Assembly: GCF_023746535.1 (NCBI RefSeq)
Contig: NZ_CP098747.1
Coordinates: 3,957,501 to 4,021,500 of the forward strand
DNA from: Sneathiella marina
Lineage (GTDB): Bacteria > Pseudomonadota > Alphaproteobacteria > Sneathiellales > Sneathiellaceae
Length of the DNA: 64,000 nucleotides
Direction of reading: 5' to 3'
This document shows, one piece after another, positions 37,808 to 47,398 of this stretch; positions within the stretch are counted from its first letter, which is position 1; every line of letters starts with the position of its first letter. The notes under the pieces were generated by a model. The model had not been told where the DNA came from. It did no database searches and saw only the letters and a list, made by a program, of their open reading frames with translations. The position numbers and the translations under genes are program-made.

Positions 37808-38761
37808 TCAGGTGTGAGGGCGGAGCTTTTTGAAAATCAGCTTCGCCAATTCCTTATCGTGAATAACGAGCGCCGGCTTGTCTTCCGGATTCTCTTCCTT
37901 GTTATCAAGCGCGACAATATTGTCATCGGAACTGGTTTCTTTTGGCGGCCCGACATCAAAAATGCCATGCTTTCGTTTGTCTTCAATTACTTCTTCGACA
38001 ATTTTCGCGTCAATTTCAGGTGCCATTCTGGCAAATCCATAAACCAGAGATGTATCGCATAAAATATTGATTATTCTTGGGATACCACGGCTCGCGTCAA
38101 ATAATTTTTCGCAAGCCTCGCGCGTGAATAGAGGCATTTCCCGGCCAGCTACCAATAACCGGTGCGCTACATACACTTCTATGTCATCGGCGGAAAGCGG
38201 GGAAAGATGGAAGTCAGAAGCCACGCGCTGCGCGAACTGAACAAGTTCCGGGGCTTGTAAAAGTCCCTTCAGCTGTGGTTGCCCGACAAGGATCAATTGG
38301 AGGAGCTGATCATTATCAGCATTAATATTTGATAAGAGGCGAAGCTGCTCCAACAGCTTGGGCCCAAGATTTTGCGCCTCATCAACAATTAATATGGTAC
38401 GCCTACCCGCTGCGTACTCGCGAATTAGAAACTGTTGTAATTCATCATGCAGGGCAACATGGGATTTGTCTTCGTAAGGCTGCCCAAAGGCCATGAGAAC
38501 CCATTGAAGCAGCTCACCATCCTGTATGTTGGAAACCAGGCCCACTGTATATTCTTCATCAAGCCGTTCTAGCAGATGCCGGATAAGTGTTGTTTTCCCA
38601 CAGCCAATCTCACCGGTTACAACCGTAAAACCCGCCCTATTCATAACGCCATATTCCAGCATGGCGTAAGCGAGCGAGTGACTATGGCCCCAGTAAAGAT
38701 AATGGGGGTCCGGCAAGATTGAAAATGGTTTTTGGGTTAATCCGTAAAACTCTCTATACAT
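37808..38761 (-). CDS. ExeA-like AAA ATPase of an EPS/PEP-CTERM-type locus
   Basis: A 317-residue ATPase that starts MYREFYGLTQKPFSILPDPHYLYWGHSH, the characteristic opening of GspA/ExeA-like and XrtA-associated ATPases. Walker A is GEIGCGKT (50-57) and Walker B is ILIVDE (123-128). It is probably cytoplasmic and may drive assembly of the export apparatus. It lies 63 bases downstream of the TPR lipoprotein gene on the same strand and converges with the beta-barrel gene. Confidence 0.88.
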   Translation of the reverse strand: MYREFYGLTQKPFSILPDPHYLYWGHSHSLAYAMLEYGVMNRAGFTVVTGEIGCGKTTLIRHLLERLDEEYTVGLVSNIQDGELLQWVLMAFGQPYEDKSHVALHDELQQFLIREYAAGRRTILIVDEAQNLGPKLLEQLRLLSNINADNDQLLQLILVGQPQLKGLLQAPELVQFAQRVASDFHLSPLSADDIEVYVAHRLLVAGREMPLFTREACEKLFDASRGIPRIINILCDTSLVYGFARMAPEIDAKIVEEVIEDKRKHGIFDVGPPKETSSDDNIVALDNKEENPEDKPALVIHDKELAKLIFKKLRPHT

Positions 38762-38824
38762 TCAGGCATTCTTCCACCGGGTAAACCAGGTATTTAAAAA
38801 TGGTTTTCAAAAATAATAGTTTAG

Positions 38825-41248
38825 CTAATTTGCCTTGGCAGCGCGGACTTCTTCCAACGCCAGCTTGGCCTCTTCCACTTGAGAAAAATTTTGTTGTTCA
38901 GCAAGCTTCAAAGCTGCTTCAAGTTCTTTTTCTGCTTCATTAAAGTTGTTTTCCGCCTTATGGGCCAACCCCAGATGATATCTAACGATGGCCATATTCG
39001 GCAGAGCTTCCGCGGCCTCTTTAATCAGCGGGGTCGCCATTTCATATTCACCCAAACGATAATGTATCCAGCCTAATGTATCTTTAAAAAACGGAACTTT
39101 CGTATTTCGGAATCTTTTCGCGAGTGCATACGCTCTTCGCAGACTTTCTTCATCTTCCGCACCTTCCGCAATCAGGCTGGCCAGATTATTGACAACTATT
39201 TCGGAATTAGGCCTGGTGACCAATAACTTCTCATATATGGCAATTGCATTATCAGCTTCACCGTTCGCCTCAAAGAGCCCGGCCTGCGTCAAGTTCATGG
39301 TAAAATTATCCGGGAGCGCCGCCAATCCGGCCGTTAAAACGTCCTGCGCCTCATTTTGCTGGTTGCTCGCCAGATAATATCTGGTCAGCATCATATAACC
39401 TTCCGGACGATCGGGGTCATTTTTAATCAGGTCCAGAAATTCCGTTTCCGCTTTTTCACGCTCTCCCTTACCAAGCGCAATTTGTGCCAGCAACATTTTT
39501 GCCAGGTAATTATCCTCGCTTCTTTCAAGAACCGAGTTTAAAAAGCTTTCTGCTTTGTCAACTTTACCATTTCTAAGGTAGGATTGAACCAGTGACAACA
39601 TGGTCTGTCCTGAATCCGGAGTAGACTCATATGCTTTTTCAAATTCCTGTTCACTGTCATCTGCCTTTTGTAATCCCGCGGCCGCAGCCCCGCTTATCTG
39701 AAGCCCAATGACATCCGTCGCATCAATTTCCTTAATTCTGTCCGCAAGTTCCTCGGCTGCGCCCCAATTCTGTTTTCGCAATTGCAATTGTGCCATAGCC
39801 TTTAACACATCCGTATTCCTCGGATTTCTTGCAATCATTTTCTGTAACAGGTCTTCCGCCCGCTCCGGTGCGGATTGGCGCAAAAAGAATTGCACGTACG
39901 CCAAGCCCACTTCCGGTGCCTGCTTGCTATATCGATAAGCTGCCGCCAATCTATCTTCCGCTAATTCAAAAGCACCATTTATTTCATGAGCTTTTGCCAG
40001 CAATATGGATGTATTAACGGTATCAGGATTTTGCTTGAGCGAAGATCGCAAATTAGAAATTGCGTCTTCTATGTTGCCTTCGTCAATTTGCATAGCGGCA
40101 CGCATAACCAGAGCTTGGGCATTTTGCGCGTCGGTAGCCAAAACTTCATCTACCAGAATTCTGGCTTGAGCCAAATCACCTTTGGTCAGATATGTTCGGG
40201 CTACCCGGTTCCGGGCGATCAATGCATCTTCGGCAACTTTTGCATTATCGATTATTGATTGAAGTATTGCCTGCGACTTGTCTTCATCACCCATCCTGGC
40301 CCAGAGTTCAGCAAGCGCAAAGCGGTATCTAAACACTTCCGGATACTCTGCAATCAAGCCTTCCAACTCCGCAACAGCAGCTGAATCATCCTTTGTCGTA
40401 CGGATGAATTTAACAACATCGAGTTTTGCATCGATATCTTCTGGATTGTCAGTTGCAATGCCCCGCAAAACGGTTTCAGCCTCAGCAAAACGATTTTTCG
40501 ATTCCAAGAAGGAAGATAACCCTTGTCTATATTCTTTGCTTTCCGGATTTTCAGCAATGAGTTCCTGGAATACACTGATAATTCCCTCATCATCATCCAG
40601 TGCAGTCAATGCCCTCATTTTTACAATTTGAAGCGGTGTGCTTCCAGGACGATGCAGCAGCCCTTCATCAATTATCGTTACAGCACCTGCCGGCTCCTTC
40701 GCGTCTAATCTTTCTGCCGCCAACACCGTCACGGCATCGATATTAGAAGGATCGATTTTCAACGCCGCCGTTGCAGCTGCCACAGCGCCGGGTTTATCAT
40801 CTAGCCGAAATAAAACCGCCGCCTTCAATGCGAGTGAATCTGCACTATTCGGATCCAGTTCCATTACCAGATCACTTGTTTTTAATGCATCCTCAAGCCG
40901 CCCGGAGAGGAGCATGATTTTCCCATATCTTGATTGGGCTTTGACATGTTTGGGATCCAGTTCAATAGCCTTAAGGATATCGCCTGCATATAGCCGTAGA
41001 TTGCCTTCACTCTCTTCAACGAGTGCCAGACCATACCATGCATCTGCATAGTTTTCCTTGAGTTGAAGGGCGTTTCTAAATTCAATACCCGCCTTGATGA
41101 AATTTTCTTTTTCAACGAACGCCATTCCCGATTCATAATGGGATTTAGCTTTTTCTTCCGGTGAATCACAGGCTGCTAAAACCAACATCAGCAAACTTGC
41201 AAAAATCAAAGCGGGACCTGATTTAAATTGTGCAATCCGTTCAATCAT
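38825..41248 (-). CDS. TPR-repeat lipoprotein (PrsT-like)
   Basis: An 807-residue protein with a lipoprotein signal (LLMLVLAACDSPEEKAK, lipidated Cys at the LAAC box) followed by about twenty tetratricopeptide-type helical repeats to the end, for example ADAWYGLALVEESEGN and AIELDPKHVKAQSRYGKIML. Size, lipobox and repeat content match the PrsT-type proteins found with PEP-CTERM and exosortase EPS loci. The likely role is a periplasmic scaffold of polysaccharide export. It is upstream of the ExeA-like ATPase gene in one unit. The residues ATPEE-type charged linker and the repeats show nothing broken. Confidence 0.87.
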   Translation of the reverse strand: MIERIAQFKSGPALIFASLLMLVLAACDSPEEKAKSHYESGMAFVEKENFIKAGIEFRNALQLKENYADAWYGLALVEESEGNLRLYAGDILKAIELDPKHVKAQSRYGKIMLLSGRLEDALKTSDLVMELDPNSADSLALKAAVLFRLDDKPGAVAAATAALKIDPSNIDAVTVLAAERLDAKEPAGAVTIIDEGLLHRPGSTPLQIVKMRALTALDDDEGIISVFQELIAENPESKEYRQGLSSFLESKNRFAEAETVLRGIATDNPEDIDAKLDVVKFIRTTKDDSAAVAELEGLIAEYPEVFRYRFALAELWARMGDEDKSQAILQSIIDNAKVAEDALIARNRVARTYLTKGDLAQARILVDEVLATDAQNAQALVMRAAMQIDEGNIEDAISNLRSSLKQNPDTVNTSILLAKAHEINGAFELAEDRLAAAYRYSKQAPEVGLAYVQFFLRQSAPERAEDLLQKMIARNPRNTDVLKAMAQLQLRKQNWGAAEELADRIKEIDATDVIGLQISGAAAAGLQKADDSEQEFEKAYESTPDSGQTMLSLVQSYLRNGKVDKAESFLNSVLERSEDNYLAKMLLAQIALGKGEREKAETEFLDLIKNDPDRPEGYMMLTRYYLASNQQNEAQDVLTAGLAALPDNFTMNLTQAGLFEANGEADNAIAIYEKLLVTRPNSEIVVNNLASLIAEGAEDEESLRRAYALAKRFRNTKVPFFKDTLGWIHYRLGEYEMATPLIKEAAEALPNMAIVRYHLGLAHKAENNFNEAEKELEAALKLAEQQNFSQVEEAKLALEEVRAAKAN

Positions 41249-41497
41249 CTTAGCAATCCTGTTTCCTCAATCGCCAGTTCAAGTTACCAGCTCAATAATA
41301 TCTTTATTCGGCATTTGCGTTTATATCTTATAACATCACAGCTTCACTTTTTGGTTTATAAAAAATGGAAGCGTCGCAGCATAAAGAACAATGTATACTG
41401 CAATTCAACTATACATAGGTAAATATTAATACAAATTTCTCAAGATATACTTAATATCTCAACGATTCCCGGCGACTAGAAACTGAATATGTATGTT

Positions 41498-42670
41498 TTA
41501 GAGTTCTTTCCATACTTCGTTCGCTTTAGCATTCCAGGTGTGATTTCTCACTCTTTCACGACGAGAGATCTTATCACCGCGATTCTCCAGGTTATCCTTT
41601 ATAAGGGAGGCAAAATCATCAGAGTCTTTTGCAACAGCAATATGGTCTCTAAAATATTCTATTTCTGGAAAATAAGTGCTCACTACTGGTCGTCCAACAG
41701 CTAAATACTCTTTCATTTTCACCGGGTTACAGGCTTTTATCCAGTCGCTGTCATTCCAAGGCATGATGAGGACATCACAAGCCGCCATATAGCTGGCAAC
41801 TTCTTCATAGGGCCGCCGCCCTAACTGGTAAACATTATCATATGGGCACCAATCCTCCGCAAGTGAGCAGGCTCCAATCAAAACAAAGCTTACATCCGGT
41901 AATTTTTTGACAACATCGACGAATAAATCAGGATCAAAGGTGTGTGAATCTATTCCGCCGATAAAACCGACACGCGGTCCTTTAATGGAAACCATATCTT
42001 CCGGTTCCCCCAAACCGTTATCCGCATCGATACCAGCCTTTTCGAAAACATCGAAATCTACACCATGATCAACAAAAACCGAGCAAGAGTTTTCATTTTT
42101 CTCAGCTTCGAAAAGTTCGCGCGCACAGAAAAGCACGATATCCGATTTTTGCTTAAGCTGTTTATCGAAAGATTTGATTTTTACTGGATCGACATCTTTA
42201 TAGTCTTCAAAACGGTCTGTTCTTTGATAAACCGTAAGTTCGGGCTTTAGCTCATCAAGTATGGTGACGCCGGGTGGGCAGGCGACCCAAACCAGCGGAT
42301 TTTTTATATTACATTTACGGGCCGCCATTTTAACTTGTATTGCTAACGCTTTGCGGGATATCCAAGCACTAAATTTACCGTCGCCTCCCGCTGGCAGGGT
42401 AATCGGGCTGCTGACGAAGAAATTTTCTCGAATTTTCACCAGCCCTCTTAGAAGGCTTTTGAATTTCCGGTGCAGGCGTTTGAAAAACATTGCGCCCTCG
42501 GCAATCTTTGGGCCACGCATACCTATGGAGTTCACATACAATACTGGCAGTTTTTGACTAAACTCCCGCATCATCTGTAAATCGTAATGACCGTGATTAT
42601 GATACCACCAGTCCTCTCCACCAAAGCAGATCACTCCGTCAATAGCGGCGCCCGATTTTGATCTGATCAT
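41498..42670 (-). CDS. Glycosyltransferase, GT1/TuaH-like
   Basis: A 390-residue GT-B glycosyltransferase. Visible parts are GVICFGGEDWWYHNHGHYDLQMMREFSQKLPVLYVNSIGMR at the start, PLVWVACPPGVTILDELKPELTVYQRTDRFEDY, the second-domain opening RVGFIGGIDSHTFDPDLFVDVVKKLPDVSFVLIG, and a donor-site-like segment ACDVLIMPWNDSDWIKACNPVKMKEYLAVGRPVVSTYFPE. It resembles the teichuronic-acid TuaH group. It probably adds one sugar of the exopolysaccharide repeat on the cytoplasmic face. It is the last gene of the algA-algD-GT4 unit, after a 287-base gap in which I see nothing. Confidence 0.85.
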   Translation of the reverse strand: MIRSKSGAAIDGVICFGGEDWWYHNHGHYDLQMMREFSQKLPVLYVNSIGMRGPKIAEGAMFFKRLHRKFKSLLRGLVKIRENFFVSSPITLPAGGDGKFSAWISRKALAIQVKMAARKCNIKNPLVWVACPPGVTILDELKPELTVYQRTDRFEDYKDVDPVKIKSFDKQLKQKSDIVLFCARELFEAEKNENSCSVFVDHGVDFDVFEKAGIDADNGLGEPEDMVSIKGPRVGFIGGIDSHTFDPDLFVDVVKKLPDVSFVLIGACSLAEDWCPYDNVYQLGRRPYEEVASYMAACDVLIMPWNDSDWIKACNPVKMKEYLAVGRPVVSTYFPEIEYFRDHIAVAKDSDDFASLIKDNLENRGDKISRRERVRNHTWNAKANEVWKEL

Positions 42671-42957
42671 GTTCCTTCTTTTCCAGTATCCAACAAATTT
42701 GATTTCAAGTTCCTGCTGCTTTTACGAACCCGTCTCACCATGTTTTTCACCTAAACATATATTCTCGAAATCTTCTGTAACTCCAGCAAATACAACTAGT
42801 TCAATACCATCGAATACATTAATAATTGGCTAATTCCACCCGAACAATAGAGGGCCTGGCCAATAGTCAAATAAAGCTTCTGACGCATTTTCCATGACTA
42901 GAGATACAAAACAGATTTAAGGTATGTTGCAAGAATGGTAACAGAACTTCCGCCATG

Positions 42958-44229
42958 TCAGATTTTCAATATGCGCTTATATGCCTCCAGTAACGGCTTA
43001 ACCTGATGCGACCAGGACAATTCATTCACTACACGTTGCCTACCGTATTCTCCCATCTTTTTCCGTCGGTCCGGGTCGGCCAGCAATTCAATGATCTTAC
43101 TCGCCATATCAACGGGATTATTCGGCTCAGCATATAAGGACGCCTCTTGCGCAGAAAACCGTCCCTCGACGACGTCAAATTGTATAATCGGCTTTTCGAA
43201 TGCCATATATTCCATGATTTTATTCATCGTGGATTTATCGTTCATCGTATTTACGAGGTCCGGATTTACACAGACGTCGGAAGTAGATAACACTTCAAAT
43301 AATGTTTCATCGGGCGCACGGCCAGTAAAAGTTACATACTCCGAAATCCCCATTTCCTGTGACAAGGATTTCAAATTTTCAAGACTGGATCCGCCGCCAA
43401 CCAGGCAAAATTGTATATCTGTTCGCTTAAGGCTAAAGACAATATGCTTTACGGATTCAAGGAGCAAATCAATGCCTTCCTGTTCACCCATGACGCCCAC
43501 ATATCCAATTAAAAATTGCCGGCCATTTTTCCAGGCATCATTCGGCGGCAGGCGCTGAATCCTGCTCAAGTTAGGCCCTGATCTCACAACAAATACGTCG
43601 TCGGGAGACATGTTGCCCCGCTCTACAGCGATTTCGCGGTAGCTGTTATTCGTTGCAATTGAAACCGTCGCTACCTTGAATGTGAGTTTTTCAAATATGC
43701 CCATCAATTTCCAGAAAAACCCTCGCTTACCATACTTCGCTTCATATAGTTCGGGGTTAATGTCATGATGATCAAACAGGTATTTTACCCCTAGTAACTT
43801 GAAGGGTAGTGCGACTAAAAATATTAAGTCCGGGGGATTGCAGCCATGGATAACATCAATTCCACGTGTAAAATAAACCCTCAATGTCAGAACAAATTCC
43901 CAGAATAAAGCACAGCTATATTCAACAAGGTACCCCAGCGCACCTGACGCATCGAGTGGGAGCGGGTGCCTGTAAATATGGATCCCTTCCAATTCTTCCC
44001 GGCGGTCCGTAAAACCAACCCCGGTCGGACATATGATTGAGACGTCCGCTCCGGCAGCTTTCAAGGTAAGAGCTTCATGCCAGACCCGACGGTCAAATGG
44101 AACAGGAAGATTTTCGACAACAATCAGAACTTTTTTGTTTTTCAGCGGTTGTTCAAGAGACAGATCGACTGTCTCATCTGCTTTGTCATCCAGCGTTATG
44201 TCATATGTTTCTTGCGGATTTATATTCAT
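42958..44229 (-). CDS. Glycosyltransferase family 4 (WbuB-like)
   Basis: A 423-residue GT4 enzyme. The N-terminal signature VLIVVENLPVPFDRRVWHEALTLKAAG is typical of the WbuB-like group. The C-terminal donor domain holds FLIGYVGVMGEQEGIDLLLESVKHI, the EYVTFTGRAPDE segment and NDKSTMNKIMEYMAFEKPIIQFD in place of the usual EX7E region. I chose the ATG at 44229 because it overlaps the algD stop as ATGA; the longer opening from 44262 would overlap algD by 37 bases. It probably transfers a sugar to the lipid-linked repeat unit in the cytoplasm. Confidence 0.88.
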   Translation of the reverse strand: MNINPQETYDITLDDKADETVDLSLEQPLKNKKVLIVVENLPVPFDRRVWHEALTLKAAGADVSIICPTGVGFTDRREELEGIHIYRHPLPLDASGALGYLVEYSCALFWEFVLTLRVYFTRGIDVIHGCNPPDLIFLVALPFKLLGVKYLFDHHDINPELYEAKYGKRGFFWKLMGIFEKLTFKVATVSIATNNSYREIAVERGNMSPDDVFVVRSGPNLSRIQRLPPNDAWKNGRQFLIGYVGVMGEQEGIDLLLESVKHIVFSLKRTDIQFCLVGGGSSLENLKSLSQEMGISEYVTFTGRAPDETLFEVLSTSDVCVNPDLVNTMNDKSTMNKIMEYMAFEKPIIQFDVVEGRFSAQEASLYAEPNNPVDMASKIIELLADPDRRKKMGEYGRQRVVNELSWSHQVKPLLEAYKRILKI

Positions 44230-45500
44230 GAAATTGTACCGATATTTACTTTTTGCGGACAATTAATTTCCAGCTTGCCGAAATCGTCGTTTGCCGAAAT
44301 TACCAGCTGGTAGTCTGAACTTTCAGCGATTTCCTTAGTAACCAACAGCCTGTCAAGTGTTGGCAGATGCGAATAAGCATATCCTAGATTTTGGCCGATT
44401 AGGCGCGAGGCATCCAGGCTTTCATCGTAAACATCCAACTCAAAACCGTCTTCCAACAAACGGCGAGCCATATCAAGATTAGGGCTTTCTCTTAGATCAT
44501 CTGTGTTGGCTTTAAACGCCAGCCCGACAAGAAGTACCTTGCTTCCAGCGGGCAGGTTGGCAACGGCCTGCTGAAATTGAAACAGTTTATGAGTGTCATT
44601 TGACGGCAACAAGGAATCTATTAAATATGTACCGGCACCCACATCCAGCGAAATTTTCTGCAAAGCCCTAACGTCTTTTGGAAGGCAGGATCCGCCGAAA
44701 GCGCCTCCTGGACGTGTATAATAACTTGAAATATTGAGTTTCGTATCCGAGACAAATATCTCATGAATTTTTCGGGCACTTATGTCCATTTTTTGACATA
44801 CACGGCCAACTTCGTTAGCAAAGGCGACTTTAACAGCGTGCCATGTGTTATCGACAAACTTTGTGATTTCAGCTTCCCGATAATTCGTATAGAAGACCTC
44901 TGCATCAATACCTTCATGGAGCTTTTCCATATTTGCCGAGGCTTCACCATCATATGTGCCGATAACTATTTTGGGCGGATTAAAATAGTCGTCAATCGCA
45001 GTTCCCTCCCTCAAAAATTCCGGATTATAGACAAGCTCAATGGATTTCATTCCCTCGGCACCGAGACTGGTTTCAAAAATTGGAGAAACAAGCTGCTCTA
45101 TTGTCCCTGGCCGAAATGTCGAACGGAAGGCAATCGTCAAGCTACTCTCCCGATCCAGGTCGAGTGAAGAAGCGAGCTTCTTGGTTACATTTGCAATGAA
45201 GCCCATGTCGTGAGATCCATCAATATTGCTTGGCGTTCCGACACAAACGATGGCCATGTCAAAAGAAGACAAGCCCTCAGGTATGTCGGTCGTTGCCGAG
45301 AGGCTGCCGGAGGCGACGCCTTCCTTTAATAATTCATCAAGCTTGGGCTCTCTTATGGGTGAAATACCAGCATTGAATTCCGCAACTTTCTTTTCATTGA
45401 CATCAATACCAACAACCTGATGTCCCTGCTTTGCGATACAACATGCGGCCGTGCAGCCGACATACCCAAGTCCAAAAATAGCAATACGCATACTTTTCAT
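44226..45500 (-). CDS. algD: GDP-mannose 6-dehydrogenase (AlgD-like)
   Basis: A 424-residue nucleotide-sugar dehydrogenase with the NAD loop RIAIFGLGYVGCTAACCIAKQGH and catalytic C272 in GGAFGGSCLPKDVRAL, the AlgD form. LVYNPEFLREGTAI and VDNTWHAVKVAFANEVGR fit as well. It oxidises GDP-mannose to GDP-mannuronate, the alginate precursor. Gene order supports this: the GDP-mannose-making algA homologue is directly upstream (56-base gap). The start could be M1 or M4 (MRIAIFG). No alginate polymerase (Alg8/Alg44) is present, so the mannuronate is probably one part of a heteropolymer and not true alginate. Confidence 0.9.
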   Translation of the reverse strand: MKSMRIAIFGLGYVGCTAACCIAKQGHQVVGIDVNEKKVAEFNAGISPIREPKLDELLKEGVASGSLSATTDIPEGLSSFDMAIVCVGTPSNIDGSHDMGFIANVTKKLASSLDLDRESSLTIAFRSTFRPGTIEQLVSPIFETSLGAEGMKSIELVYNPEFLREGTAIDDYFNPPKIVIGTYDGEASANMEKLHEGIDAEVFYTNYREAEITKFVDNTWHAVKVAFANEVGRVCQKMDISARKIHEIFVSDTKLNISSYYTRPGGAFGGSCLPKDVRALQKISLDVGAGTYLIDSLLPSNDTHKLFQFQQAVANLPAGSKVLLVGLAFKANTDDLRESPNLDMARRLLEDGFELDVYDESLDASRLIGQNLGYAYSHLPTLDRLLVTKEIAESSDYQLVISANDDFGKLEINCPQKVNIGTIS

Positions 45501-45556
45501 CCATTTTGAAAAACTAATTTAAATGATTTTGATTTGTAACCGTGTAAAAAATGCCG

Positions 45557-46969
45557 TCATGTTCTGCCAAACTCATCATCAATTCTGATAATGTCGTCTT
45601 CGCCGAGATAGGCACCTGTTTGAACTTCAATGAGCTCAAGAGATATTTTTCCGGGGTTTTCCAGTCTATGTTCACAGCCCATCGGTAAGTATACATTTTC
45701 GTTTTCATATACTAGAAATGTCTCAGATCCTCGCGTTACATTTGCCGTTCCCTTAACGACAATCCAATGTTCCGCCCGGTGAAAATGCTTTTGGAGCGAT
45801 AGCTTGCCTCCCGGCTTTACGGAAATGCGCTTGACCTGATGCCGGCTACCCAAATCAAGTGTCTCATAATCACCCCAGGGCCGGTACATTCGCAGATTTT
45901 CCACGACTTCAATTCTCTCGTCTGATCTTAACTGTTCAACGAGCTGCTTAACCTGAGATACATTATTTCGATCGACAACCAGCAATGCATCCTTTGTGGA
46001 CACTACAATTAGATTTTCACATCCAATAAGTGCCATAAGCCGCCCGTCGCCATGAACGTAACAGTTTTTTGAGCCCATGATATAGGCCTCTTGGTTCGAA
46101 GCATTTCCTTGTTTATCTTTTTTGGATAGGTCCCAAATGGACTCCCAGGTCCCCACATCCGACCAGTCAAATCCAGCGCGAACCACTGCGGTGACATTGG
46201 TTTTTTCCATCACCGCATAATCGATGGATAGTTTTGGGCATTGAGAAAAAGACGTTTCATCGAGCCGGAGAAAGTCCAGGTCAATTTTCGCGTTTGCGAC
46301 TGATTTACCGGCAACATCCAGCAATTTAGGACAATGTGTCTGCATTTCAGTTAGCATAGTTTTCGCGGAAAACATGAAATTGCCCGAATTCCATAGAAAT
46401 CCGTTTGCCAGATACTTCTCGGCTAGTTTTTTATCCGGCTTTTCCACAAACTGTTTTACAGAATATCCGTTTTTATCAATTGGCTGGTTCTCATCCATTT
46501 GAATATAACCAAATTCACTGGAGGGCTCATGTGGCTCTATTCCAAAGGTTGTAATATGGCCAAGCGCTGAAATTTTTGCGGCTTCCTTTACGGTTTTTCG
46601 AAATTCGGCAAGGTTGTTCACGACATGATCCGATGCAAGAACCAACAGCATCGTGTCCGGATCCTCTTCATTTGCCAGAATAGCGGCAACCGCAATTGCA
46701 GCTGCTGAATCGCGCGGCTCGGGCTCCAGAACAATCTGTGCTTTCGTGCCCAGTTTTTCCACAGCCTCACCAATCAAAAACCTGTGCTGCTGATTTGCAA
46801 TAATCAGTGGGGATAAAAAAAGTTTGTCGTCGGCAATTCGTTCAAGTGTCATTTCAAACGTTGTACGGCCGTCAACCAAAGGCACAAAGGGTTTTGGCAA
46901 ACACGCGCGAGAAACAGGCCATAACCGAGTAGCGGACCCACCGCATAAAATGACTGGTCTTATTTTCAT
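45557..46969 (-). CDS. algA: Mannose-1-P guanylyltransferase / mannose-6-P isomerase (AlgA-like)
   Basis: A 470-residue bifunctional type II enzyme. The N-terminal nucleotidyltransferase has VILCGGSATRLWPVSRACLPKPF (6-28), the VEKPD active-site segment and DWSDVGTWESIWD. The C-terminal cupin isomerase domain (about 350-470) has RPWGDYETLDLG, KPGGKLSLQKHFHRAEHW (metal-binding His) and LIEVQTGAYLGEDDIIR. It makes GDP-mannose from mannose 6-phosphate in two steps. GGSATR replaces the more usual GGSGTR. It is the first gene of the unit with algD and two glycosyltransferases. This family is also called ManC or CpsB. Confidence 0.92.
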   Translation of the reverse strand: MKIRPVILCGGSATRLWPVSRACLPKPFVPLVDGRTTFEMTLERIADDKLFLSPLIIANQQHRFLIGEAVEKLGTKAQIVLEPEPRDSAAAIAVAAILANEEDPDTMLLVLASDHVVNNLAEFRKTVKEAAKISALGHITTFGIEPHEPSSEFGYIQMDENQPIDKNGYSVKQFVEKPDKKLAEKYLANGFLWNSGNFMFSAKTMLTEMQTHCPKLLDVAGKSVANAKIDLDFLRLDETSFSQCPKLSIDYAVMEKTNVTAVVRAGFDWSDVGTWESIWDLSKKDKQGNASNQEAYIMGSKNCYVHGDGRLMALIGCENLIVVSTKDALLVVDRNNVSQVKQLVEQLRSDERIEVVENLRMYRPWGDYETLDLGSRHQVKRISVKPGGKLSLQKHFHRAEHWIVVKGTANVTRGSETFLVYENENVYLPMGCEHRLENPGKISLELIEVQTGAYLGEDDIIRIDDEFGRT

Positions 46970-47398
46970 GGAACTAGAAACCCTTGCTCATATTTCTTGT
47001 AAGCGATGCGGTAAAATAGCTAAGCCTCGATAAATCCATACAATTTAAAGTCGCTTCCACCTACTGACTGATTTAAGAAGATAGAATATGTTCATCTTTC
47101 TCCAACATTACAAATAGACAGCAAACCTACATATTTAGTTAATTTTTGCCAAATATGTTTCACCTTCTATGTGAGCCGAAGCCAGGCGAAAAAATTCAAA
47201 AAACAATAAAACCTTACCGTGATATAACTGAAAATCACCCCAAGCGAAGGGTATCAATTTAGATTTTCTGTTTCACTCGTTTGACTAATAGAATTCTTAC
47301 ACATTCCAACACCATCCTATATGTACTATCAGATGCTATCATAAGAACCTGGCTCTTGTTAATATATCGTGTTCTTTCAAACAAGATCTTCTCTTACT
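46970..47398. other. A/T-rich intergenic region between algA and the flippase gene
   Basis: About 430 bases without a credible gene in any frame. It should hold the algA promoter on the minus strand and the end of the flippase transcript. I found no clear hairpin-plus-T-run terminator and no convincing -35/-10 pair. Confidence 0.5.
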
